Assembly (NCBI GenBank): GCA_946478665.1
Contig: CAMLCZ010000001.1
Coordinates: forward strand, 372,001 to 436,000
From: an uncultured Bartonella sp.
GTDB lineage: Bacteria > Pseudomonadota > Alphaproteobacteria > Rhizobiales > Rhizobiaceae
Length of the DNA stretch: 64,000 nt
Direction of reading: 5' to 3'
In this document: in pieces, positions 21,552 to 30,776 of the stretch
How positions within the stretch are numbered: the stretch's first letter is position 1
Layout: every line of letters starts with the position of its first letter
The notes under the pieces: model-generated
What the model was told of the DNA's origin: nothing
Database searches by the model: none
The model's input: the letters and a program-made list of their open reading frames with translations, nothing else
Program-made: the position numbers and the translations under genes

Positions 21552-21578
21552 CCAGTGGGCTAGATAATAGCCCACTGG
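21552..21578 (-). promoter_or_regulatory. Hairpin directly after rplL
   Basis: CCAGTGGGCTA and TAGCCCACTGG form a perfect 11-bp stem with a 5-base loop, 8 bases beyond the rplL stop. With no T-run it is more likely an attenuator or mRNA-stability structure than a full terminator, since rpoB lies downstream with no other obvious promoter. Confidence 0.6.
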
Positions 21579-21586
21579 AAAAGAAC

Positions 21587-21958
21587 TTATTTAAGTTCAA
21601 CCTTAGCACCAGCTTTTTCAAGCTGTTCTTTGATTTTTTCTGCTTCGTCCTTAGAAACACCTTCCTTAACAGGCTTAGGTGCACCTTCAACCAAGTCTTT
21701 AGCTTCTTTAAGGCCAAGTCCTGTGATACCACGAACTTCCTTAATAACATTGATCTTCTGTGCGCCACCGTCAACCAGAACAACATCAAATTCTGATTTT
21801 TCTTCAGCAGCAGGAGCAGCAGCACCGCCAACAGCAGCAACAGCTACTGGAGCAGCAGCTGAAACGCCCCATTTTTCTTCAAGCATCTTTGAAAGCTCAG
21901 CAGCTTCCAAAACGGTGAGGTTAGAAAGGTCTTCTACGATCTTTGCGAGATCTGCCAT
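21587..21958 (-). CDS. rplL: 50S ribosomal protein L7/L12
   Basis: A 123-residue stalk protein. The N-terminal dimerisation helices ([26 protein letters not shown]) are joined by an Ala/Pro/Val-rich hinge to the factor-binding C-terminal domain ([31 protein letters not shown]). This domain recruits EF-Tu, EF-G and the initiation factors. It follows rplJ after 97 bases and precedes two hairpins before rpoB, consistent with higher expression than RNA polymerase. Confidence 0.98.
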   Translation of the reverse strand: MADLAKIVEDLSNLTVLEAAELSKMLEEKWGVSAAAPVAVAAVGGAAAPAAEEKSEFDVVLVDGGAQKINVIKEVRGITGLGLKEAKDLVEGAPKPVKEGVSKDEAEKIKEQLEKAGAKVELK

Positions 21959-22055
21959 TTTTATATTCCTTCAAATAAAAGGTTTGAACACTTGTTTAAC
22001 AGCTAACCAACATTTCAAATAACTATTATTCTAAATGTCAGCTCGCGAAACAGCC

Positions 22056-22574
22056 TTAAGCCGCTTCGTTCTTCTGGGCATATGCACCAATGACACGGGC
22101 AACCTGACCAGCAGGTGCCTTGACAACTTGTGCGATACGGGTTGCTGGTGTGGAAATCATACCAACCAACTTGCCACGCAACTCATCCAATGATGGCAAT
22201 GAAGCCAAAGACTTCACAGCGTCAGCAGACAAACTTGTTGCCCCCATCGCACCACCAAGAATGACAAGCTTGTCATTAGCTTTTGAGAAATCAACAGCAA
22301 CCTTAGGTGCTGTTACTGGATCAGCAGAATATGCAATCAAGGTTTGTCCGGTGAACAAGCCTACCATAGATTCTGCATCCGTGCCCTGAAGAGCAATTTT
22401 GGCAAGACGGTTTTTTGCGACTTTAACGGCGCCGCCAGCTTCACTCATTTTTGAACGAAGTTCGTTCATTTGTGAAACTGTCAGACCGGAATAATGTGCC
22501 ACCACAACTGAACCAGACTCTTTAAAAGCCCCGTTGAGCCATGTGACAAATTCGCGTTTTTCCGCTCTATCCAC
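22056..22574 (-). CDS. rplJ: 50S ribosomal protein L10
   Basis: A 172-residue protein that anchors L7/L12 dimers to the 23S rRNA GTPase-associated centre. The N-terminal half with [27 protein letters not shown] and the [16 protein letters not shown]-binding segment are typical; the last helix ([24 protein letters not shown]) carries the L12 binding sites. L10 usually represses its own operon by binding a leader RNA, and the 313-base structured stretch upstream is the candidate for that site. Confidence 0.98.
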   Translation of the reverse strand: MDRAEKREFVTWLNGAFKESGSVVVAHYSGLTVSQMNELRSKMSEAGGAVKVAKNRLAKIALQGTDAESMVGLFTGQTLIAYSADPVTAPKVAVDFSKANDKLVILGGAMGATSLSADAVKSLASLPSLDELRGKLVGMISTPATRIAQVVKAPAGQVARVIGAYAQKNEAA

Positions 22575-22887
22575 TGTCTCTCTCCATTTAACAGGTTTAT
22601 TTAAAAACCCGTCGGGTTGCCTTCGACAATAGGAACCATTCCTATCATCAGTGAGGATCCTGTCCCCTTTTTCATGCTTTCAAAGCACTCAAAGGCAACG
22701 CTGGTTCAAACCTTTTAGTCTCAAAAACATCCAGGTCATTACCCCAGTCTCATGCAGGCTCGAATTCTATTAAGACACATAATGTGTCACCCACAATCTC
22801 GGACAGGACATTCCGGGTTTCCCCGGTATGACCCGGGCTTCTTTTCAAAGCCCGGATTGGTACACCGGCATAAAGCCGGTTAAATTC
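22575..22887 (-). promoter_or_regulatory. Structured rplJ leader (candidate L10 autoregulatory leader)
   Basis: The 313 bases between rplA and rplJ hold no ORF but several perfect hairpins: AACCC/GGGTT at 22606-22618, ATAGGAA/TTCCTAT at 22629-22645, CCGGGCTT/AAAGCCCGG at 22833-22855, and ACCGGC/GCCGGT at 22864-22880. Position and structure fit an L10-binding leader. The stems nearest rplA lack T-runs, so they are not clear terminators. I could not fold the whole region. Confidence 0.45.
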
Positions 22888-23589
22888 TTATTGCTCGGGA
22901 CGAACCGAAGCCAAATCGATCTTGACACCAATACCCATTGTTGATGAAAGACCGACACGTTTCAGATAATCACCCTTTGCACCTGACGGCTTTGCTTTCA
23001 AAACCGCATCAGCAAAAGCTTTTACGTTTTGAGCAATCTGTTCGCTACTGAAAGAAGCCTTGCCGACACCGGCATGAACAATACCGGCTTTTTCAACACG
23101 GAACTCTACAGCGCCGCCTTTGGAAGCCTTCACTGCAGCAGCAACATCAGGTGTAACAGTTCCTACTTTAGGGTTCGGCATCAAGCTACGTGGCCCGAGA
23201 ATCTTACCCAAGCGACCAACCAACGGCATCATGTCCGGTGTAGCAATACAACGATCAAAATCAATTGTACCACCATTTACCGTTTCGAACAAATCTTCTG
23301 CACCGACAATATCGGCTCCGGCCGCTTTAGCTTCCTCAGCTTTATCACCGCGTGCAAAAACCGCAACGCGTACCTTGCGTCCGGTACCATTCGGAAGATT
23401 AACAACGCCACGAACCATCTGATCAGCATAACGCGGGTCGACACCCAAGCTCATTGTGATCTCGATTGTCTCGTCGAACTTGGCTATCGCGCGATCCTTG
23501 ACCATCTTAACAGCTTCATCAAGAGCGTAATACTTATTGAAGTCAACGCCCTCACGGATTTTCTTAAGTCTCTTTGCAATTTTTGTCAT
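22888..23589 (-). CDS. rplA: 50S ribosomal protein L1
   Basis: A 233-residue L1-stalk protein that binds 23S rRNA near the E site. It shows [12 protein letters not shown] at the start, the central [25 protein letters not shown] signature of L1, and the closing [21 protein letters not shown]. The ATG at 23589 gives the normal family length; the earlier in-frame start at 23637 would overlap rplK by more than 40 bases. The gap to rplK is only 4 bases, so the two are translationally coupled, as L1 repression of rplKA requires. Confidence 0.98.
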   Translation of the reverse strand: MTKIAKRLKKIREGVDFNKYYALDEAVKMVKDRAIAKFDETIEITMSLGVDPRYADQMVRGVVNLPNGTGRKVRVAVFARGDKAEEAKAAGADIVGAEDLFETVNGGTIDFDRCIATPDMMPLVGRLGKILGPRSLMPNPKVGTVTPDVAAAVKASKGGAVEFRVEKAGIVHAGVGKASFSSEQIAQNVKAFADAVLKAKPSGAKGDYLKRVGLSSTMGIGVKIDLASVRPEQ

Positions 23590-23593
23590 GATT

Positions 23594-24022
23594 TCAGCCC
23601 ACCACCTGTAGACCCATTGAACGGGCGGAACCTTCAATCATACGCATAGCAGCTTCAACGTCATTCGCATTAAGATCTTTCATCTTGGCTTGCGCAATTT
23701 TACGAACCTTATCACGAGAAATCGTGCCGGCAACAGTCTTGCCCGGTTCTTTGGATCCGGATTTCAAATTTGCTTCCTTTTTCAAGAAATAGGAAACCGG
23801 TGGTGTCTTCATCGAAAATGTGAAAGACTTGTCCTGATAATAGGTTATAACAACCGGAATAGGAGAATTCTTTTCCATTTCCTGTGAAGCAGCGTTGAAA
23901 GCTTTACAGAATTCCATAATGTTGATGCCACGCTGACCAAGAGCCGGTCCAATAGGAGGAGCCGGATTGGCTGCGCCTGCTGGAACCTGCAGCTTAAGCT
24001 GGCCTGCAATTTTTTTAGCCAT
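23594..24022 (-). CDS. rplK: 50S ribosomal protein L11
   Basis: A 142-residue protein of the GTPase-associated centre. The N-terminal domain ([34 protein letters not shown]) carries the proline-rich thiostrepton-binding region; the C-terminal domain ([32 protein letters not shown]) binds the 23S rRNA. It follows nusG after 148 bases, the conserved order. Confidence 0.98.
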   Translation of the reverse strand: MAKKIAGQLKLQVPAGAANPAPPIGPALGQRGINIMEFCKAFNAASQEMEKNSPIPVVITYYQDKSFTFSMKTPPVSYFLKKEANLKSGSKEPGKTVAGTISRDKVRKIAQAKMKDLNANDVEAAMRMIEGSARSMGLQVVG

Positions 24023-24170
24023 AATAATCTGCCTTTTTCAGTTATACTGACAAAATGTCAGCCAATTAAACAACCGGTAATCCGGCTTTGCAGTTGGGTG
24101 GTTTGATCTCAATGACCGGCTAAAGCCATTTGATCTCCCACCCAAAAATCAATCGCAATATATCATACGA

Positions 24171-24701
24171 TTAAAGTTTTTCAACCTGACCGAAATCCAG
24201 ATCGACAGGGGTAGCGCGCCCAAAAATTGACACTTCCACCTTCAATCTTGACCGTTCATCGTCAACCTCTTGCACAACACCATTAAAGGAAGCAAAAGGC
24301 CCGTCAGCAACCCGAACTTGCTCACCAACCTCAAACGAAATTGATGATTTTGGACGCTCAACACCCTCTTGAACCTGCGTGAGAATTTGTTGCGCTTCCT
24401 TATCGGTAATGGCAACCGGTTTAGAATCAGAACCAAGGAAACCTGTAACCTTTGGTGTATTCTTTATCAGATGATAAACATCATCTGTGAGATCTGCACG
24501 CACAAGAACATAACCAGGAAAGAATTTACGCTCTGAATCTACTTTCCGACCGCGCCGAACTTCAACAAACTTTTCGGTTGGAACCAAAACCTTTTCAAAT
24601 AGGTGATCCAAACCCTTTTGCTTAGCTTCTTTTTCGATAGCTTCAGCAACTTTCTTTTCGAAATTTGAATAAGCTTGAACAATATACCAACGAGCAGCCA
24701 C
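24171..24701 (-). CDS. nusG: Transcription termination/antitermination protein NusG
   Basis: A 176-residue NusG with the N-terminal NGN domain (RWYIVQAYSNFEKKVAEAIE, FFPGYVLVRADL) that binds RNA polymerase and a C-terminal KOW domain (VGEQVRVADGPFASFNGVVQEVD) that contacts S10 or Rho. It suppresses pausing and couples transcription to translation or termination. It starts 20 bases after secE, forming the universal secE-nusG pair. Confidence 0.98.
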   Translation of the reverse strand: MAARWYIVQAYSNFEKKVAEAIEKEAKQKGLDHLFEKVLVPTEKFVEVRRGRKVDSERKFFPGYVLVRADLTDDVYHLIKNTPKVTGFLGSDSKPVAITDKEAQQILTQVQEGVERPKSSISFEVGEQVRVADGPFASFNGVVQEVDDERSRLKVEVSIFGRATPVDLDFGQVEKL

Positions 24702-24721
24702 GGTTATCTTCCTCTGAGAAA

Positions 24722-24934
24722 TTAACTAAAAAGACGCTTAAGGAGATCAATACTCTCCCAAACGCCAAAATTCATAATCTGGTCTGCAATAAAAAAGAAG
24801 GCAGCAGCAAAGGCCGCCATCAACAATACCATAACAGTTGAAATTGATGTCTCACGACGCGTAGGCCAAGTAACCTTTGCAGTTTCAGCACGAACCTGCT
24901 TTAAAAAGGTAATGGGATTAGTCTTAGAAGCCAT
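24722..24934 (-). CDS. secE: Preprotein translocase subunit SecE
   Basis: A 70-residue short-form SecE with one transmembrane helix (about residues 33-52, TVMVLLMAAFAAAFFFIADQ). The preceding VRAETAKVTWPTRRET is the conserved amphipathic segment that clamps SecY. Two ATGs stand in tandem at 24937 and 24934; the second has the better spacing (6 bases) from AGGG. A terminator separates it from tRNA-Trp, so it probably has its own promoter in the ~60 bases before the start. Confidence 0.96.
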   Translation of the reverse strand: MASKTNPITFLKQVRAETAKVTWPTRRETSISTVMVLLMAAFAAAFFFIADQIMNFGVWESIDLLKRLFS

Positions 24935-24993
24935 CATTCACCCTATCGGTTTTCGTTGCAAATACGAATCACAAAGTCAAAAGTAAACATACT

Positions 24994-25030
24994 AAAAACG
25001 CGAAAGCCCAAAACATCAGCTTTACGCGTT
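24994..25030 (-). terminator. Terminator between tRNA-Trp and secE
   Basis: On the minus strand AACGCGTAAAGC pairs with GCTTTCGCGTT (one bulged A) across an 11-base loop and is followed by a run of Ts. It would end the tuf/tRNA-Trp transcript and separate it from secE-nusG. Confidence 0.7.
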
Positions 25031-25138
25031 CCACAGATTCTTATGAATAAATTGTTACTTAGACTTTTTCAAGCTAAAAATAAAACACGCAATTTCAAGC
25101 GTAACGCATTACTCTTAATTTTTAGCTTACAAAATCAA

Positions 25139-25214
<76 letters not shown>

Positions 25215-25222
25215 ACAACTGC

Positions 25223-25247
25223 CGCGAGTAGCATTCAGCCACTCGCG
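25223..25247 (-). promoter_or_regulatory. Hairpin between tuf and tRNA-Trp
   Basis: CGCGAGT and ACTCGCG form a 7-bp stem with an 11-base loop between the tuf stop and the tRNA. No T-run follows, so it is more likely a processing or stability hairpin at the tuf 3' end than a terminator. Confidence 0.45.
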
Positions 25248-25258
25248 AAATCTTTTAT

Positions 25259-26434
25259 TTATTCAACGATTTTAGAGACGATACCAGCACCAACGGTGTG
25301 GCCACCTTCACGGATAGCGAAGCGGAGCTTCTCTTCCATCGCAATCGGAACGATCAATGTGACATCCATCGTTACATTATCACCAGGCATAACCATCTCT
25401 GTTCCTTCTGGAAGCGTTACAACACCAGTAACGTCTGTCGTACGGAAGTAGAACTGAGGACGATAGTTGGTGAAGAATGGTGTGTGACGACCACCCTCAT
25501 CTTTCGTCAAGATATAAGCTTCTGCCTTGAACTTTGTGTGTGGTGTAACAGAACCCGGCTTTGCCAAGACCTGACCACGCTCAACACCTTCACGGTCGAT
25601 ACCGCGAAGAAGCGCACCAATGTTATCGCCAGCTTCACCCTGATCGAGAAGCTTACGGAACATTTCAACACCAGTTACGGTTGTCTTTGTTGTTGGGCGA
25701 ATACCGATGATTTCAACTTCTTCACCAACTTTAACTACGCCGCGCTCAACACGACCTGTAACAACTGTACCACGACCAGAGATTGAAAAAACATCTTCAA
25801 TCGGCATCAAGAATGGCTGATCCACTGGACGAGATGGTGTTGGGATATAATTGTCAACTTCACTCATCAACAAGCGAATTGCATCTTCACCAATTGCCTT
25901 GTTTGAATCATCCAAAGCTGCAAGAGCTGAACCCTTAACAATAGGAATGTCATCACCCGGGAAGTCATATTTTGAGAGAAGTTCACGAACTTCGAGCTCT
26001 ACAAGCTCAAGAAGCTCTTCATCATCAACCATATCGACCTTGTTCAAGAAAACAACAATCGCAGGAACACCAACCTGACGAGCCAAAAGAATGTGCTCGC
26101 GTGTCTGAGGCATTGGACCATCAGCAGCTGAAACAACGAGAATTGCGCCGTCCATCTGAGCAGCACCAGTGATCATGTTCTTAACATAGTCAGCGTGTCC
26201 TGGGCAGTCAACGTGTGCATAGTGACGATTTTCTGTCTCATACTCTACGTGAGCTGTTGAGATCGTGATACCACGAGCGCGTTCTTCAGGCGCTGCATCA
26301 ATCTGATCATAAGCCTTGAACTCACCAAAATATTTTGTAATCGCTGCTGTCAACGTTGTTTTACCATGGTCAACGTGACCAATCGTGCCGATGTTCACAT
26401 GCGGCTTCGTACGTTCAAATTTGCTCTTTGCCAT
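25259..26434 (-). CDS. tuf: Elongation factor Tu
   Basis: A 391-residue EF-Tu that delivers aminoacyl-tRNA to the ribosome. The GTPase motifs are all present: G1 GHVDHGKT, G2 region RGITI, G3 DCPGH, G4 NKVD and G5 SAL. Domains 2 and 3 follow with the usual [12 protein letters not shown] and [17 protein letters not shown] segments. It sits between tRNA-Gly and tRNA-Trp, corresponding to the tufB copy of enterobacteria that follows tRNA genes. A second copy in a str operon would lie outside the window. Confidence 0.99.
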   Translation of the reverse strand: MAKSKFERTKPHVNIGTIGHVDHGKTTLTAAITKYFGEFKAYDQIDAAPEERARGITISTAHVEYETENRHYAHVDCPGHADYVKNMITGAAQMDGAILVVSAADGPMPQTREHILLARQVGVPAIVVFLNKVDMVDDEELLELVELEVRELLSKYDFPGDDIPIVKGSALAALDDSNKAIGEDAIRLLMSEVDNYIPTPSRPVDQPFLMPIEDVFSISGRGTVVTGRVERGVVKVGEEVEIIGIRPTTKTTVTGVEMFRKLLDQGEAGDNIGALLRGIDREGVERGQVLAKPGSVTPHTKFKAEAYILTKDEGGRHTPFFTNYRPQFYFRTTDVTGVVTLPEGTEMVMPGDNVTMDVTLIVPIAMEEKLRFAIREGGHTVGAGIVSKIVE

Positions 26435-26596
26435 CGCCGTCGATCTCTCGTCTTATTAGTACCCGTTTCGGGGCCTTAGAACTTTATTTTGCCAGATATA
26501 AATACCAGCTGTAAATCTATAAACGGAAAGTCCGTTTGAAAATGCAATGGAAACTTACTATCCCACCGCTTTTCGCCAAATCGTCAACAAAATGTC

Positions 26597-26670
26597 TGGA
26601 GCGGGTAGCGGGAATCGAACCCGCGTATTCAGCTTGGAAGGCTGCTGCTCTACCATTGAGCTATACCCGC
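26597..26670 (-). tRNA. tRNA-Gly (anticodon TCC)
   Basis: A 74-base cloverleaf with encoded CCA. The acceptor GCGGGTA pairs with TACCCGC, the anticodon loop is CTTCCAA giving TCC, and the T arm contains GGTTCGATTCC. It is located between tRNA-Tyr and tuf on one probable transcript. Confidence 0.96.
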
Positions 26671-26693
26671 ACGTTGACTCCGGCTCCGGTAAA

Positions 26694-26777
26694 TGGTGGA
26701 GGGGGTTGGATTCGAACCAACGTAGCATACGCAACGGATTTACAGTCCGTCCCCTTTAACCACTCGGGCACCCCTCC
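26694..26777 (-). tRNA. tRNA-Tyr (anticodon GTA)
   Basis: An 84-base class II tRNA with a long variable arm and encoded CCA. The acceptor GGAGGGG pairs with CCCCTCC, the anticodon stem ACGGA/TCCGT encloses CTGTAAA, giving GTA, and the T arm holds GGTTCGAATCC. It is the first gene of the tRNA-Tyr, tRNA-Gly, tuf unit. Confidence 0.96.
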
Positions 26778-26854
26778 ATTACCTTACAGAGTTGCGCGAT
26801 AAGGCACTTGCAACCAAATCAAGCAACTTAAAACTCAACCTGTTTGCGCTGGCG

Positions 26855-26883
26855 GTTATGCCGATTAGTGTAGCCGCTGTCAA
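26855..26883 (-). promoter_or_regulatory. Predicted promoter of the tRNA-Tyr/tRNA-Gly/tuf unit
   Basis: On the minus strand a consensus TTGACA -35 is followed after exactly 17 bases by CATAAC as -10. The start point would fall about 70 bases before tRNA-Tyr. No other good promoter was seen in this 200-base gap. Confidence 0.65.
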
Positions 26884-26980
26884 CAGGTTAAATTCTCTTC
26901 TTGTGATTTTCATAACATTTTTTTTGCTTTAAAAGGATTTTTTCTACCTTTTCACCTTAATAACCAGCTATATAAGCAGC

Positions 26981-27814
26981 ATGACAGATAGAACACCAAA
27001 AGATTCACACTACGCCCGCCTTAGACGCCAACATCGTGATCGTACGATGAAGCCCGGGGATAGATCATTTCGCCCCAAGATAACTGGTGCCCCGATAGAG
27101 GCAGGCAAGCTCAGGCTTTATGGTCTACACACCGTCAATGCCGCCTTACAGAATCCAAAGCGTAAATTATTAAAGCTTTACGCAACGCAAAATGCGCTGA
27201 CGCGTATCGACATTGCCGAATCAGCAATTCGCTGCTCAATTGAAATTGTCACCCCTAAAGCACTCGATCAGCTTGTTGGTAGTGATTCTGTCCATCAAGG
27301 CATTGTTTTAGAGACAGAGCCTTTAAAGCCAAGATCCTTGGCGCAATTGGTGGACACAGATTTGGTGATTGTGCTTGACCAGGTGACAGATCCACATAAT
27401 GTTGGCGCCATCATGCGTTCTGCCGTGGCATTTAATGCTGGTGCTGTGATTACAACGAATCGTCATTCAGCGCAGGAAACCGGTGTCTTAGCGAAATCCG
27501 CTTCAGGTGCATTAGAACTTATCGACTATATCACTGTGCGAAATTTATCCGAGGCATTAATTGAGCTTAATGAAGCGGGTTTTATGACGTTTGGTCTTGA
27601 TTCGGAAGGACCATTGCCGCTGGAACCAGCTTTAAATGGCAGCCATATTGCCTTGGTACTTGGTGCAGAAGGCAAAGGATTGCGGCAAAAAACACGCGAA
27701 ACGGTTTCCACACTTGCACGTTTGGATATGGTTGGCGCCATAAAATCACTCAATGTATCCAATGCTGCTGCCATTTCTTTATATGCAGCTAGGAATCATT
27801 TGAGCAAAATCTAA
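26981..27814 (+). CDS. rlmB: TrmH family RNA methyltransferase (RlmB-like)
   Basis: A 277-residue SPOUT methyltransferase. The N-terminal ~75 residues are basic and contain the substrate-binding part starting at LRLYGLHTVNAAL; the C-terminal knot domain shows the three SPOUT motifs: DPHNVGAIMRSA, LVLGAEGKGL and SLNVSNAAAISLY. These match 23S rRNA Gm2251 2'-O-methyltransferase RlmB, although other TrmH relatives share them, so the exact nucleotide is an inference. A basic extension (residues 1-30) is typical of the alphaproteobacterial form. It is transcribed away from the tRNA promoter and ends 10 bases from the convergent rhomboid gene. Confidence 0.9.
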   Translation: MTDRTPKDSHYARLRRQHRDRTMKPGDRSFRPKITGAPIEAGKLRLYGLHTVNAALQNPKRKLLKLYATQNALTRIDIAESAIRCSIEIVTPKALDQLVGSDSVHQGIVLETEPLKPRSLAQLVDTDLVIVLDQVTDPHNVGAIMRSAVAFNAGAVITTNRHSAQETGVLAKSASGALELIDYITVRNLSEALIELNEAGFMTFGLDSEGPLPLEPALNGSHIALVLGAEGKGLRQKTRETVSTLARLDMVGAIKSLNVSNAAAISLYAARNHLSKI

Positions 27815-27824
27815 ATAGATATTG

Positions 27825-28544
27825 CTAAATCACCTTTTTCCTTCTGGTATCAAAAATACCGATCAGGAAGAAGCCTGCAACCATTCCACCGATATGGGCA
27901 ACCCATGCAATTGAGCTCCCCTCGCCGCTTACCGATGGATATGCCAAACCGGTAATAATGTCGATAATTATCCATGTGATAAGAAAAATAGCGACACTAC
28001 GGGATTTCAGCGATTGCGTGACAGAGAGAATTGGTCCAGCAAATTCTGAACGATTTTCATATCCTTGTTCGCTTACCTGCCTAAAACCATAACGAGCGGC
28101 CGCCCCCATTAAACCAGATATAGCACCAGAAGCACCAACCATTGGAGAATAACTATCTGGGTACATAGCGAAATGTGCCAATGCCGCGACAATGGAACAA
28201 ACACACCAAAAAACGCCGAATCGTATAGCCCCAATGCGGTTAGCCAATGGCGAACCAAAAATGACCAGCCACATCATATTGACGGCAATATGCATGATGC
28301 CGCCATGCATGAAGGAATATGTAATAGGGGTATAGCAAAACCGCCAAAACGCATTACCGAAAAATTCGGGTATGAAAGCAAAATAGGTATAAAAAGCACC
28401 GAATAAGCTTTGAGAAAAAAGATATTCAGGCACGACAAATGCCGCCACACACATCATCACGATGAGAATTATCACCGATGGTACATTGAATATCGGTGTG
28501 TGAGTTTTGCGATTGTTTTGATAATCCATGCTTTTGTGTGGCAA
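27825..28544 (-). CDS. Rhomboid family intramembrane serine protease
   Basis: A 239-residue polytopic membrane protein. The catalytic serine lies in VGASGAISGLMGAAA (GASG), the catalytic histidine in the late helix IAWVAHIGGMVAGFF, and the helix with SFMHGGIMHIAVNMMWL holds the conserved His and Asn of the oxyanion hole. About six transmembrane helices are visible. The TTG at 28544 is taken as start because AGGAGAG stands 5 bases before it; the ATG at 28529 would be 20 bases from that site. The ribosome binding site overlaps the stop of the upstream transporter gene, so translation is probably coupled. Substrate unknown. Confidence 0.87.
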   Translation of the reverse strand: MPHKSMDYQNNRKTHTPIFNVPSVIILIVMMCVAAFVVPEYLFSQSLFGAFYTYFAFIPEFFGNAFWRFCYTPITYSFMHGGIMHIAVNMMWLVIFGSPLANRIGAIRFGVFWCVCSIVAALAHFAMYPDSYSPMVGASGAISGLMGAAARYGFRQVSEQGYENRSEFAGPILSVTQSLKSRSVAIFLITWIIIDIITGLAYPSVSGEGSSIAWVAHIGGMVAGFFLIGIFDTRRKKVI

Positions 28545-28557
28545 CCGTTCTCTCCTG

Positions 28558-29727
28558 TTATTCAGGTGTTTTTACCAAACGCGGTATAAAATGCACATAT
28601 AAAATCTCGAAAACGAGTTCGACACATGTCTGTGTCAAAATTATTACCGCAACAAGTTCCTTATGATTACCAGCAACGGAAAGAAGAAGAGGCAAAAGCA
28701 CAAGTGCGTTACGAGTTGAAACACTAAATATGGTTGCGATGGCCTGCGAACGTGGCAAGTGAAAAAGTTTCGCTGTGATGAGGCCGGCAATTGGTGCAAG
28801 AAAGGCATAGGTCACATATAGCCCGATAAACCCAACAAGATAATAAAGAGAAATTGTGCTTTCACCGAAGGTCTGCGGCAAATTATGAATGTTTTTAATA
28901 CCGTTAACGATCATATCTGGCCGATATGTTTCTGGTGCGTTAAGAGCATCGGCCATGTGAGAAGCCGCACAACCGATATGAAACTCACTAAAAATTTTCG
29001 ACAGCGAATAAGCACTAATAATGAACAACACCGAGGCTGTTACCAGAACAACAGTATTTTTGCAGAAATTAGCCGTTATCAATACCGCACGATTATACAT
29101 TGCCAGCCATTGCAGCAGCCACGCTAATGCGAGAGGCAATAGCAATGTTATACCGAAATTATGAATTATTAAGCCTAGATGGCTTATGCCTGTTGTTGCA
29201 ATGTGTAGTTTACTGGCAAACACATTTAGTAAGATAAACAGGACAATAAGTTGAATAAACAGCAATAGTGGCAAGCTTGCGGATAAACGCGCTGAATCAC
29301 CTTGCGCATTGCGACAAAAGCTCACGACATAATCAATGCACGGGGCAAGAAGCAAAATAAACGCAATATAGCCCAGTTCTGAAACATTGTTATCTGCCAG
29401 CAATAATCCATTTCGTACGGCAAGCTGTTGCATGAAATGGAATATTATAAAGATGGCCGAAACAACAATGGGAATGAATATAAAATTCCCAACAATAAGT
29501 GCAGCAATAAACCGTCGGCTTTTTAAGCCTCTTGTGATTTCAGCAGCAGGTACTTGCAAGAAAGTAACGAAGAGCAAAATTGGCAAAACAAATTCAACTG
29601 CCGATAATCCTAGATAATTCGTTGATAAAAAATAAGCACATAATCCCCCAAGAAGGATCGCACAGACGTAAAATGAAATCTGATATTGGTCGAAAAAGTT
29701 TGCCCAATGGCCTATGTTAATTTTCAC
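28558..29727 (-). CDS. ACR3/BASS-type membrane transporter
   Basis: A 389-residue protein with about ten transmembrane helices. Two segments are characteristic of the bile acid:sodium symporter/ACR3 superfamily: LLLAPCIDYVVSFCRNAQGD, corresponding to the conserved cysteine helix of ACR3 arsenite exporters, and FSVSTRNALVLLPLLLSVAG near the C terminus. Many annotations call such genes arsenic resistance proteins, but there is no arsR or arsC nearby, so the substrate is open. It is directly upstream of the rhomboid gene with overlapping signals; the two form a unit. Confidence 0.78.
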   Translation of the reverse strand: MKINIGHWANFFDQYQISFYVCAILLGGLCAYFLSTNYLGLSAVEFVLPILLFVTFLQVPAAEITRGLKSRRFIAALIVGNFIFIPIVVSAIFIIFHFMQQLAVRNGLLLADNNVSELGYIAFILLLAPCIDYVVSFCRNAQGDSARLSASLPLLLFIQLIVLFILLNVFASKLHIATTGISHLGLIIHNFGITLLLPLALAWLLQWLAMYNRAVLITANFCKNTVVLVTASVLFIISAYSLSKIFSEFHIGCAASHMADALNAPETYRPDMIVNGIKNIHNLPQTFGESTISLYYLVGFIGLYVTYAFLAPIAGLITAKLFHLPRSQAIATIFSVSTRNALVLLPLLLSVAGNHKELVAVIILTQTCVELVFEILYVHFIPRLVKTPE

Positions 29728-29936
29728 TCTTTCGCCCTTTATTTGTTGCTTTTATCAGTAGCTACCACTTGCAAGCGGTATTATTCCGCTAAACGAAAAG
29801 GGGTAATCAAACATAATAGAGCATTGCGGCAAACAGTTTTTCGCTCATACTGTCGATGCTGCACGGACAATCTAACAGTCTTATAAAATCTTTTATTAGG
29901 CGTCCTCATGACAAATTTTATAGGCCGAAAGCGAGA

Positions 29937-30440
29937 TTAATACTTCGGCATGGTTTTCATCTGATCCAGCACTTGTAGGAAAGCCTTTTTATCAAGAAAA
30001 CCATCGACATAATTGCCTCTACCCACAAGCCTGAAGATAAAACCGCTTACGGCATATTGACGAAATTCGTTTTCTGGAATGAACAATCTGCCCTTCTCCG
30101 ACATAGTGCAACCAAATGTACATATGACATTGACCTTTTCCCGCGCGACGTAACGATAATTGCGTTTTTGTGACCATGCCAAACTCAAATCAAGATCATT
30201 AGAGTTTGTTGATGTGGCAATTGTATCAATGACATAACCTTGATTGCTTATCCATTTAGCCTGCATTTCCAATTGGATAAGTGGGTTATTGGTAAAATAG
30301 AAGCTCTTGGAACTGATTTCCGTCACCCGCGTATAATAGTCGTGAGTGACTGTGGGCTCACTTGTCCATTGGCACCCCGACAACAAGCTAGCTGAAATAA
30401 TGACACCAATTAAAACTGCAAAACGGCAAAAGACCAGCAT
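29937..30440 (-). CDS. Hypothetical lipoprotein
   Basis: A 167-residue protein with a signal peptide ending in the lipobox LLSGC, so Cys23 would be lipidated and the protein anchored to a membrane facing the periplasm. The mature part has no recognised domain; it contains ESKSFYFTNN-type short strands and two cysteines (ICTFGC) that could form a disulfide. RLFIPENEFRQYAVSGFIFRLVGRGNYVDGF near the C terminus suggests a small beta-rich domain. It is isolated between the transporter gene and the DUF2155 gene. No function can be assigned. Confidence 0.7.
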   Translation of the reverse strand: MLVFCRFAVLIGVIISASLLSGCQWTSEPTVTHDYYTRVTEISSKSFYFTNNPLIQLEMQAKWISNQGYVIDTIATSTNSNDLDLSLAWSQKRNYRYVAREKVNVICTFGCTMSEKGRLFIPENEFRQYAVSGFIFRLVGRGNYVDGFLDKKAFLQVLDQMKTMPKY

Positions 30441-30776
30441 ATTGCGCCCTTAAAAGTCTGAATATGCTGGTATTCTAATGGGATATGCTTACGCCAAGCT
30501 GGAGAAAACTATCAAGAAATACAGGTTTATCAATATTACCAACTCTGTTCATATTATTGCGTAATATTATGAAATAGATCGACAAGACAAGGCAGGAAAA
30601 ATATTTTGCTTATGATGAGGATAAGCTAAAAATTCTGTACCTCGATCATGATAAACATCACATTACCACAAGCTTTATATCATTTTCAGATATTTTCTTT
30701 ATACATCGGGCTTAGTGAATTGGACATACCGCATCAAGCGGTGATTTAAGTTAGTTAGCCAAATGCAAGCTATCAA
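30441..30776. other. Intergenic region between lipoprotein and DUF2155 genes
   Basis: A 336-base AT-rich stretch. No ORF with a ribosome binding site was found. The only structure is a small stem ACCGC/GCGGT at 30728-30742, without a T-run, after the DUF2155 stop. It must contain the promoter of the lipoprotein gene. Confidence 0.45.

Noticed and set aside
23029-23649. 206-codon frame opposite rplA
   Set aside because: Antisense of a ribosomal protein gene with no independent signals.
30728-30742. ACCGC/GCGGT stem after the DUF2155 gene as terminator
   Set aside because: Five-base stem without a T-run; too weak.
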